A stretch of 5,297 nt of DNA, from assembly GCA_902493755.1 (NCBI GenBank), contig CABURF010000101.1, positions 1-5,297 of the forward strand, in the 5' to 3' direction. Positions 1 through 5,297 of the stretch are shown piece after piece; within the stretch, counting starts at the first letter, position 1, and the number at the start of each line of letters is the position of its first letter. This DNA comes from an uncultured Coriobacteriia bacterium (lineage in GTDB: Bacteria > Actinomycetota > Coriobacteriia > Coriobacteriales > QAMH01). The notes under the pieces were generated by a model. The model was not told the DNA's origin and made no database searches. It was given only the letters and a program-made list of their open reading frames with translations. The position numbers were made by a program, and so were the translations under genes.

Positions 1-317
1 TGGATTGCCTGAAGGTATCAAGCAAATCATCGCCCGCGTCCGTTGCCGGCGCCATTGCCGGCATGGTCAAAGATGGCGTCCCCGTCAACATTCAATGCGT
101 CGGCGCTGGCGCCGTCAACCAGGCCATCAAGGCCGTCGCCATTGCGCGCGGCTTTCTGATTCCGACCGGCTTCGATGTCTCCTGCGCGCCGGTGTTCTCC
201 GACATTCTCATTAACGGAGAGTCGCGCACGGCAATTCGTCTCTCTATCTACGTTCACCAGATTAATCGGGCTGCTATGGATAATGTCGTCATGGACGACG
301 TTAAGCCTGTTGCGTAA
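1..317 (+). CDS. spoVS: Stage V sporulation protein S (SpoVS) family, start codon cut by window edge
   Basis: Reading from base 3 gives DCLKVSSKSSPASVAG, which aligns with the start of Bacillus subtilis SpoVS (MEILKVSAKSSPNSVAG). The two leading bases TG are therefore probably the end of an NTG start codon, so only one base of the gene is missing. The hallmark core VGAGAVNQAIKAVAIARGF (about residues 34-52) and the later segment NGESRTAIRL (72-81) are intact. Family knowledge: SpoVS is a small Alba-like, probably nucleic-acid-binding protein, needed in Bacillus for late spore maturation but also present in many non-sporulating bacteria, where its role is unclear. The predicted protein is about 105 residues against 86 in B. 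subtilis; the excess is a C-terminal tail (about residues 84-105) ending DDVKPVA. It lies 65 bases upstream of miaB in the same direction, so co-transcription is likely. A sporulation role cannot be inferred from this window. Confidence 0.9.
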   Translation, partial: DCLKVSSKSSPASVAGAIAGMVKDGVPVNIQCVGAGAVNQAIKAVAIARGFLIPTGFDVSCAPVFSDILINGESRTAIRLSIYVHQINRAAMDNVVMDDVKPVA

Positions 318-369
318 GCGAGCCATCTGCACGCTCGTAGCACCTATGCGCCCCGTCGATACCATCGTT

Positions 370-375
370 AGGATG
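370..375 (+). promoter_or_regulatory. Probable ribosome binding site of miaB
   Basis: AGGATG lies seven bases before the ATG at 383 and resembles the Shine-Dalgarno consensus AGGAGG with one mismatch. It supports the start MDQRSVRDIL for MiaB. The ATG embedded at 373-375 is out of frame with miaB. The rest of the 318-382 gap shows no convincing -35/-10 pair and no terminator with a T-tract, so read-through from spoVS is the simplest assumption. Confidence 0.5.
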
Positions 376-382
376 TAAGCTC

Positions 383-1753
383 ATGGACCAGCGTTCCGTT
401 CGCGATATTCTTGCCGGTAAAACCTACTTTATCCGCACATTCGGCTGCCAGATGAACCAGCACGACTCCGAGCGCGTGAGTGGCCTGCTCGATTCGTTTG
501 GCTGTCTTATGGCGCTCGATCCCGAGCATGCCGATATTGTCGTGTTCATGACGTGCTGCGTTCGCGAGGCTGCCGATACGCGCCTCTATGGTCAGTGCAA
601 TTCCTGCAAGAGCCTTCCTCCTTCGCCTTCGGGTAAGCGCGTGGTCGCCGTGGGCGGCTGTATCGCCCAGCGCGATGGCGAGGGCTTGCTCACCAACGTC
701 GATAACGTCAACGTCATTTTTGGTACCCATTCCATTGCTCACGTGGCCGAGCTCATTGCCGAGGCATTTTTGGATGGCAAGCGCCATATCCGTACGAATG
801 AGCATGAGGATACCGACGCCATGAGTATGCCGTGGCATCGCGAGACGCAGTATCACGCATGGGTGCCCATCATGACGGGCTGCAACAACTTTTGTACGTA
901 CTGCATCGTGCCATACGTCCGTGGTCGCGAGAAGAGCCGTCCCTTCGAAGAGATTGTCGACGAGGTGACCGGGCTCGTGCGTCAGGGCGTGCGCGAGATT
1001 ACGCTTCTGGGCCAAAACGTTAACTCCTACGGTCGCGATCTCTTTGGCAAGCCGCGTTTTGCCGACCTGCTGCGCGCCGTGGGCGATACCGGCGTCGAGC
1101 GCATCTTCTTTACCTCTTCGCATCCTAAGGATCTGCTGCCCGAGACCATTGATGCTATGGCCGAGACACCTGCCGTCATGCCGCAGCTCCACCTGGCCGT
1201 TCAGTCGGGTTCCACGCGCATCCTTAAAGAGATGAATCGTCGTTATACGCGCGAGGATTATCTGGGTCTGGTCGATCGTATTCGTAACCGTATGCCCGAT
1301 ATTGCGCTTTCGACCGACATCATCGTGGGCTTCCCGGGCGAGACCGAGGAAGACTTTGAGCAGACGCTCTCGCTTGCCGAGACGGTTCGTTATGCCCAGG
1401 CCTACACGTTTATTTACTCCAAGCGCGCCGGTACCCCGGCAGCTGAGATTTATGATCCCACCCCGCATGAGGTTATCCTTGAGCGCTTTAACCGTCTGGT
1501 CAAGGTTATCGAGACGACGGCTCACGAGTATAACCAGGGCGAGCTTCACACCGTGGTGCCTGCGCTTATTGAGGGTACGAGCAAGAAGAACGACGCTGTT
1601 CTTCTGGGGAAAAGCCCCAAGAACCAGACGGTGCATGCGCCGATTCCCGCTGGCTATAGCATCGATCAGCTCGTCGGCAAAATCGTCGACGTTGATGTTG
1701 ATGTCGCCAAAACGTGGTATCTGTCTGGCTCCGTCGTGGGCGAGCCTCGCTAA
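383..1753 (+). CDS. miaB: tRNA-2-methylthio-N6-dimethylallyladenosine synthase MiaB
   Basis: This radical-SAM methylthiotransferase converts i6A37 to ms2i6A37 in tRNAs reading UNN codons, using two [4Fe-4S] clusters in the cytoplasm. The 456-residue product has the three-domain order of the family. The N-terminal UPF0004 domain begins with FGCQMNQHDSE (Cys22), continues with TCCVRE (Cys58) and ends with VGGCIAQ (Cys93); these three Cys bind the auxiliary cluster. The radical-SAM motif CxxxCxxC is at Cys167, Cys171 and Cys174 (CNNFCTYCIVPYVRGRE), followed by the LLGQNVNSYG, SSHP, LHLAVQSGS and STDIIVGFPGET blocks (about 208-320). A TRAM RNA-binding domain occupies roughly residues 385-454. Oddities: the usual Asn of the NTC motif is Met56, and there are extra cysteines at 59, 72 and 75. 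The stop overlaps the miaA start by one base, fitting an operon in which the next gene makes MiaB's substrate. A MiaB assignment rather than MtaB or RimO rests on these motifs and on the adjacent miaA. Confidence 0.96.
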   Translation: MDQRSVRDILAGKTYFIRTFGCQMNQHDSERVSGLLDSFGCLMALDPEHADIVVFMTCCVREAADTRLYGQCNSCKSLPPSPSGKRVVAVGGCIAQRDGEGLLTNVDNVNVIFGTHSIAHVAELIAEAFLDGKRHIRTNEHEDTDAMSMPWHRETQYHAWVPIMTGCNNFCTYCIVPYVRGREKSRPFEEIVDEVTGLVRQGVREITLLGQNVNSYGRDLFGKPRFADLLRAVGDTGVERIFFTSSHPKDLLPETIDAMAETPAVMPQLHLAVQSGSTRILKEMNRRYTREDYLGLVDRIRNRMPDIALSTDIIVGFPGETEEDFEQTLSLAETVRYAQAYTFIYSKRAGTPAAEIYDPTPHEVILERFNRLVKVIETTAHEYNQGELHTVVPALIEGTSKKNDAVLLGKSPKNQTVHAPIPAGYSIDQLVGKIVDVDVDVAKTWYLSGSVVGEPR

Positions 1754-2691
1754 TGATTTCCACCGGTGCAAGCCTTTCTGCCGTAGCGATTGTCGGTCCG
1801 ACGGCGGTTGGCAAGAGCGATGTTGCCGACCGCCTGGCCGCTCGTCTTTCGTCCGAAGTGTTGTCTTGTGACGCGATGCAAATCTATCGTGGCATGGACA
1901 TCGGTACGGCCAAGATGATGCCCGAGGAGTGCTCGGTGCCCCTGCGCCTTGTCGATATCGTGGATCCGGGCGTCGCGTATTCAGCTGCGCTCTATCAGAC
2001 GGATGCCCGGGCGCATATCGAGCGTTTGCTTGGCGAGCAACGTCTTCCGGTCTTTTGCGGCGGTACGGGCCTGTATCTCAAGGCTGCACTCGATGAAATG
2101 GATTTTCCTTCGGGAGAACTCGAGGACGAACGTCGCGCGGGCTACCAGGAGCTTGCCGAGCGCATTGGTGAGGAGGCACTGCATGCCCTGCTTGCCGAAC
2201 TCGACCCGGAATCTGCTGCCGTGATTCATCCCCATAACGTGCGTCGTGTGATTCGTGCGCTCGAGATGCATGATGACGGTGTGTCGTATGCCGAGCAGAA
2301 GTCGAAATTCAGCGTTCCGCGCGAGCGTTATCATGCCTTGTGGTTTGGTCTGACGCGTAGCCGTGAAGTGCTCTATGAGCGCATTAACATGCGTGTCGAC
2401 CTTATGTTTGAGCAGGGGCTGGTTGATGAGGTCCGTGGCCTTATGGACCAGGGCTTGGGTGATGCGCTCACGTCGATGCAGGCAATTGGTTACAAAGAGA
2501 TTATCGATGCCTTGCGTGGCGCTATTACCATGGATGAGGCCCGTGAGCTTATCAAGATGCGCTCACGTCGCTATGCCAAGCGCCAGCTTTCCTGGTTTAA
2601 GCGTGACGATCGCATTGTTTGGTTCGATATGGATGAGTTTACGATCGATGAGGTCGTTGATGATATCTGCCGTCGTATCGAGGCTGTCTAA
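1753..2691 (+). CDS. miaA: tRNA dimethylallyltransferase MiaA
   Basis: MiaA transfers a dimethylallyl group from DMAPP to N6 of A37 in tRNA, producing the i6A37 that MiaB modifies. The 312-residue product is close to the E. coli length (316). Visible motifs in order are the P-loop GPTAVGKS (15-22), the segment CDAMQIYRGMDIGTAK (39-54) containing the catalytic Asp40, GGTGLYL (103-109), RRVIRALE (164-171), QAIGYKEI (243-250) and the C-terminal RRYAKRQLSWFKRD (272-285). The usual Ser after the catalytic Asp is Ala41. The frame is open upstream to 1714 (a GTG/ATG-type codon giving 13 extra residues), but the ATG at 1753 is preferred: it sits in a TAATG overlap with the miaB stop and puts the P-loop at the normal distance from the N-terminus. 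Only a weak GGGCGAG lies upstream, so expression probably depends on translational coupling to miaB. Confidence 0.96.
   Translation: MISTGASLSAVAIVGPTAVGKSDVADRLAARLSSEVLSCDAMQIYRGMDIGTAKMMPEECSVPLRLVDIVDPGVAYSAALYQTDARAHIERLLGEQRLPVFCGGTGLYLKAALDEMDFPSGELEDERRAGYQELAERIGEEALHALLAELDPESAAVIHPHNVRRVIRALEMHDDGVSYAEQKSKFSVPRERYHALWFGLTRSREVLYERINMRVDLMFEQGLVDEVRGLMDQGLGDALTSMQAIGYKEIIDALRGAITMDEARELIKMRSRRYAKRQLSWFKRDDRIVWFDMDEFTIDEVVDDICRRIEAV
2680..2683 (+). promoter_or_regulatory. Short Shine-Dalgarno-like element for hflX
   Basis: GAGG inside the last codons of miaA lies seven bases before the hflX ATG at 2691. It supports that start and suggests that hflX can recruit ribosomes itself in addition to coupling through the TAATG overlap with miaA. 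The match is short and could be chance. Confidence 0.4.
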
Positions 2692-3980
2692 TGGCACGTT
2701 TTCCCTTGGTCTCTACGGCGCCTGAACCTGAGCGTGCCGTCTTGGTTGGTGTTGAGTGGCGCGATAATGCCTGGCCGCTCGACCGTTCGCTCGATGAGCT
2801 CGAGCGCTTGGCTCACACTGCTGGAGCCCAATGCGTGGCACGCTTGTCGCAGCGCCTGGTCAAGCCCTATCCCAAATCGTTTATCGGCTCCGGCAAGGTC
2901 GAGGAGCTGTGCGGTTTGGTTCATCGCATGGATGCGGATGTTGTTATCTTCGACGACGACCTGACTCCTTCACAGCAGTCCTATCTTGAGAAAGCCGTGG
3001 GCGAACCGGTTAAGATTATTGACCGTACGGCGTTGATTTTGGATATCTTTGGCCTGCATGCCCAGACGCGTGAGGGCCGCTTACAGGTGCAGCTGGCACA
3101 GTTGCAGTATCTGCTGCCTCGTCTGCGAGGTATGTGGAGCCATCTTGCCAAGGAGCAGACGCGTGGCGGCATTGGATCGCGTTTTGGTCAGGGCGAAAGC
3201 CAGCTCGAGGTCGACCGTCGCCTGATTCGCAATAAGATCGCAGCTCTTCGACGCGAACTGAAACAGGTTGAACAGCGTCGCGACGTGCAATCGAAAAGCC
3301 GTATTGAATCGCCGGCGTTTCGCGTGGCGTTGGCTGGCTATACCAATGCCGGTAAGTCGACGCTGCTTAATCGATTGACTGGATCCACAGTACTTTCGCA
3401 GGATAAGCTGTTTGCCACACTCGATCCCACGACGCGCTCGTACCGTTTGCCCGGTGGCCGTGGCATGACGATCACCGATACCGTTGGCTTTATTCAAAAA
3501 CTGCCCCATGGCCTGGTCGACGCTTTCAAATCTACGCTTTCCGAGGTGCTCGGCGCCGATTTGATTCTTAAAGTCGTGGATGCTTCCGATGAGGATTACG
3601 AGCGTCAGCTCGAGGCGGTTGATCGTGTCCTTGACGAGATTGGTGCCGGTGAGCGCCTAACGCTTACCGTGTTCAATAAAATTGATCTGCTCGATGGCGT
3701 TGATCGCTTGAGCTTCCGTCGGCGCTATCCCGAGGCGGTGCTGTTCTCGGCTCAGATGGGTGAGGGTCTTGATGACTTAGTCGACCGCATCGCTCGTGAA
3801 GCGGCCGCTACAGATGTGTTGCTCTCGGCCGATATCCCGTATCGAGAGGGCGCGTTAATCACGCTCGTGCACGAACAGGGAACCCTTCTGCACGAGGAAT
3901 ACCTCGAGGACGGCGTTCGTATTGTGGTAAAGCTTCCGGCTCGTATCGCGCCGCGTCTCGAGCGTTACCGAACAGAGTAA
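2691..3980 (+). CDS. hflX: GTPase HflX, ribosome-splitting/rescue factor
   Basis: HflX binds the 50S subunit or 70S ribosomes and uses GTP to split stalled ribosomes, notably under heat stress in E. coli. The 429-residue product matches the family length (E. coli 426). The N-terminal HflX domain carries FIGSGKVEEL (64-73) and FDDDLTPSQQ (87-96), then DRTALILDIFGLHAQTREG (111-129), the helical region and glycine-rich linker GGIGSRFGQGESQLEVDRR (159-177). The TrmE-Era-like G domain has G1 GYTNAGKST (216-224), switch I FATLDPTTR (241-249), G3 DTVGF (263-267), G4 NKID (329-332) and G5 SAQMGEG (353-359). The linker has one residue more than the common GGIGTRGPGETQLE form. The start ATG overlaps the miaA stop by one base. 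The 3' end runs 16 bases into the oppositely oriented membrane-protein gene. MiaA-HflX linkage is widespread in bacteria, with hfq or dapF often between them; here they are adjacent. Confidence 0.96.
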   Translation: MARFPLVSTAPEPERAVLVGVEWRDNAWPLDRSLDELERLAHTAGAQCVARLSQRLVKPYPKSFIGSGKVEELCGLVHRMDADVVIFDDDLTPSQQSYLEKAVGEPVKIIDRTALILDIFGLHAQTREGRLQVQLAQLQYLLPRLRGMWSHLAKEQTRGGIGSRFGQGESQLEVDRRLIRNKIAALRRELKQVEQRRDVQSKSRIESPAFRVALAGYTNAGKSTLLNRLTGSTVLSQDKLFATLDPTTRSYRLPGGRGMTITDTVGFIQKLPHGLVDAFKSTLSEVLGADLILKVVDASDEDYERQLEAVDRVLDEIGAGERLTLTVFNKIDLLDGVDRLSFRRRYPEAVLFSAQMGEGLDDLVDRIAREAAATDVLLSADIPYREGALITLVHEQGTLLHEEYLEDGVRIVVKLPARIAPRLERYRTE

Positions 3981-4669
3981 ATCAGCTCCAGCACGCCTAT
4001 GATAATGGGCTGATGAAGCAGGTAGAACGGCAGCGCATGGCGTCCGAGGCTTGCGAGCGCCGGGATGGGATTCTCATGGGCCCATGCTGGCGCCTCGCGG
4101 TTTGCTTTTTGTGCCGTGCGGGCGGCAAAGAAGCCTGCGAGGTACATAAATAAGAAGGGTATGAGCGGATAGTAATCACCGGAGACAAAGTCTGGACCTG
4201 GGAAACCCAGCCAAGCTAGATAGGGGATAGGGTAGACCTCTTTAGGAATGCTCCAGGTACAGGCAAAGAGTATGAGGCAAATCGTTATACCCCATACTGT
4301 CGGCACCCTATCGAGAACCGGGCGCGCGAGTGCAACAATGGCGGTGCACGCCGCCATGCAGAAAATGATGCCGAAGTTCACCGAGTCATCGACTGAGACT
4401 AGCGTCGTTGCGACCCATACAACTAAAGCGGCAGCGGCATATTTGACGGCACGCTTGATGTTGTTGCGCGAGAGGGTGCACATCCAGCCGGCAATAAACA
4501 AAAATACCCAACTGATGCTGGCACGCCAGATGTCCTGGAAGATGGTCTGGGTAAACCAGGGCATCTTCCAACCATATAGGTAGGCAAGGTCGTAGCAGGC
4601 ATGAAATCCCGCCATCGACAGCATGGTAAACCCGCGAATAGTATCAAAGACAGTGATGCGTTTTTGCAT
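3965..4669 (-). CDS. HGSNAT/DUF1624-family multi-pass membrane protein (acyltransferase-like)
   Basis: The 234-residue product looks like the short bacterial form of the heparan-alpha-glucosaminide N-acetyltransferase catalytic domain family (formerly DUF1624). Family-like signatures are the N-terminal FDTIRGFTMLSMAGFHACYDL (8-28, shown as D9, R12-G13, H23, Y26-D27), FLFIAGWMCTLSRNNIKRAVK (56-76, key S67-R68-N69), DYYPLIPFLFMYLAGFF (165-181) and the C-terminal LGRHALPFYLLHQPIIIG (208-225). About seven hydrophobic segments are visible (roughly 10-30, 51-67, 74-92, 98-115, 124-138, 168-184, 205-231), so it is an inner-membrane protein. Family knowledge: eukaryotic HGSNAT transfers acetyl from cytosolic acetyl-CoA across the lysosomal membrane; the substrate of the short bacterial members is not established. 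The segment FGIIFCMAACTA (99-110) lacks the His found in the usual FGILHLLG block. Its ATG overlaps the lexA stop by one base with no clear Shine-Dalgarno sequence, implying coupling to lexA. Its stop lies inside the hflX 3' end. Confidence 0.8.
   Translation of the reverse strand: MQKRITVFDTIRGFTMLSMAGFHACYDLAYLYGWKMPWFTQTIFQDIWRASISWVFLFIAGWMCTLSRNNIKRAVKYAAAALVVWVATTLVSVDDSVNFGIIFCMAACTAIVALARPVLDRVPTVWGITICLILFACTWSIPKEVYPIPYLAWLGFPGPDFVSGDYYPLIPFLFMYLAGFFAARTAQKANREAPAWAHENPIPALASLGRHALPFYLLHQPIIIGVLELIYSVR
3981..4014. repeat. Imperfect inverted repeat just after the hflX stop
   Basis: ATCAGC at 3981-3986 is perfectly complementary to GCTGAT at 4009-4014. The stem extends inward by one T-G wobble and one C-G pair, giving about eight pairs around an 18-base loop. 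It starts one base after the hflX stop codon and lies within the last codons of the convergent membrane-protein gene. No T-tract follows on the plus strand. On the minus strand TTTACTCTGTT follows, which is only weakly T-rich. It might contribute to transcript-end formation for either unit, but the large loop and coding location make chance a real alternative. Confidence 0.25.
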
Positions 4670-5297
4670 TACGAAAACCGGCGCATCAAACCGACGACCT
4701 TGCCCAGAATCGTGGGATTTGTCGCGTAGATGGGCTCCATGGTGTCGTTTTCGGGCTGCAGACGAACGCGTCCCTGCTCCTTGTAGAATGTTTTGACCGT
4801 TGCAGAGCCATCGATCATAGCCACGACAATCTCGCCATTCATGGCACTCTTCTGCTCACGAACGATGATGTAGTCGCCGTTATAAATGCCGACGTTAATC
4901 ATCGAATTGCCGTGGACCTCGAGGATAAAGGACCCCTGGTCCGTTGCGATCTCGGTTGGGATGGTAAAGGTGTCTTCGATATTCTGCTCGGCAAGGATGG
5001 GGATCCCTGCAGCGACTCGGCCTACGAGAGGCAGCGATACCGTGCCGCGAGGCGCCGTGGGCTCATCGGACTTTGAGATGGAGACGGAAGATCCGTCCTC
5101 GTCAAAGAGCTCGAGAGCGCGAGGCTTGGTGGCATCACGCTTGAGCAGGCCTCGTGCTTCGAGCGCGGAGAGATGCGCATGTACGGTGCTGGGGGAGGAA
5201 AGGCCCACAGCAGAAGCCATCTCGCGCACACTGGGCGGATAGCCCTTCTCCTGCTGATATTCCTTGATGAAGTCGTAAATTTGCTGCTGACGCTTGG
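4669..5297 (-). CDS. lexA: LexA SOS repressor, N-terminus beyond window
   Basis: LexA represses DNA-damage response genes and is inactivated by RecA-stimulated self-cleavage. The open frame runs to the right edge, giving 208 visible residues beginning KRQQQIYDFIKEYQ; only the first few to about 20 residues are missing. The first internal GTG/ATG codons (5229, 5220) lie inside the DNA-binding domain, so they are not the start. The winged helix-turn-helix is clear: GYPPSVREMASAVGLSSPST followed by VHAHLSALEARGLLKRDATK. The S24 autoprotease part has the Ala-Gly cleavage site in VGRVAAGIP (visible residues 96/97, bases 5005-5010), catalytic Ser131 in HGNSM (4903-4905) and Lys168 in TVKTFYK (4792-4794). 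The spacings 35 (Ala to Ser) and 37 (Ser to Lys) equal those of E. coli LexA (84, 119, 156), so the protease should be functional. The lexA promoter and any SOS box lie outside the window. The gene is followed by the membrane-protein gene with a TAATG overlap. Confidence 0.97.
   Translation of the reverse strand, partial: KRQQQIYDFIKEYQQEKGYPPSVREMASAVGLSSPSTVHAHLSALEARGLLKRDATKPRALELFDEDGSSVSISKSDEPTAPRGTVSLPLVGRVAAGIPILAEQNIEDTFTIPTEIATDQGSFILEVHGNSMINVGIYNGDYIIVREQKSAMNGEIVVAMIDGSATVKTFYKEQGRVRLQPENDTMEPIYATNPTILGKVVGLMRRFS

Noticed and set aside
318..338. A possible hairpin (CGAGC / GCTCG) after the spoVS stop as a terminator.
   Set aside because: The stem is only five pairs with a nine-base loop and no following T-tract; read-through to miaB is more likely.
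27..365. A 112-codon minus-strand open frame opposite spoVS and the intergenic gap.
   Set aside because: Its composition looks like an antisense shadow, and the plus-strand frame has an unmistakable SpoVS core.
1714..1752. An upstream start for miaA adding 13 residues.
   Set aside because: The added residues lie entirely within the miaB TRAM coding region and are not family-like. The ATG at 1753 places the P-loop normally and forms the TAATG overlap.
368..1771. A 467-codon open frame on the minus strand covering all of miaB.
   Set aside because: It is slightly longer than miaB but has no recognisable domain, is rich in His and Arg of the kind produced by antisense reading of GC-rich genes, and mirrors miaB codon use. 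miaB has complete family motifs.
3004..3011. The palindrome AACCGGTT, considered as a regulatory operator.
   Set aside because: It lies deep inside hflX, does not match the Gram-positive LexA box form GAAC-N4-GTTC, and eight-base palindromes occur by chance.
5218..5229. Internal GTG or ATG codons as the lexA start.
   Set aside because: The frame stays open to the window edge and encodes the conserved first helix of the LexA DNA-binding domain (KRQQQIYDFI), so the true start is beyond the window.
4886..5242. A 118-codon plus-strand open frame opposite lexA.
   Set aside because: It is an antisense shadow; the minus strand encodes a full LexA with correct catalytic spacing.

Overview
The window carries six protein genes on two converging transcription units, with almost no non-coding DNA. 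On the plus strand are the end-truncated spoVS (1-317), miaB (383-1753), miaA (1753-2691) and hflX (2691-3980). On the minus strand, reading leftwards from the right edge, are lexA (4669-5297, its N-terminus cut off by the window) and a small multi-pass membrane protein of the HGSNAT/DUF1624 family (3965-4669). The only intergenic stretch is the 65 bases between spoVS and miaB (318-382).

The sequence is moderately GC-rich and free of mobile elements, tRNA or rRNA genes, CRISPR arrays or tandem repeats. The gene set (miaB, miaA, hflX facing a convergent lexA) resembles the chromosomal neighbourhood known in Actinobacteria such as Mycobacterium, where dapF and other genes are interspersed. SpoVS immediately upstream of miaB recalls the rny-ymdB-spoVS-miaB region of Firmicutes. 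Together with the protein sequences, this suggests a compact actinobacterial genome, most plausibly class Coriobacteriia (for example a Collinsella-like gut anaerobe). This assignment is inference, not proven by the window.

Functionally, MiaA attaches the dimethylallyl group to tRNA A37 and MiaB then methylthiolates it, giving ms2i6A37, which stabilises decoding of UNN codons. HflX is a ribosome-binding GTPase that splits stalled ribosomes. These three form a translation-quality operon, headed by the Alba-like putative nucleic-acid-binding protein SpoVS. On the opposite strand, the SOS repressor LexA is tightly coupled to a membrane acyltransferase-like protein of unknown substrate.

Three of the gene junctions are the same one-base TAATG stop/start overlap, and the two units collide tail to tail with a 16-base coding overlap. 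No clearly novel system is visible. This is a core-genome region; the points worth a second look are the lexA/acyltransferase pairing, the overlapping convergent ends, and residue-level oddities in MiaB, HflX, SpoVS and the membrane protein.
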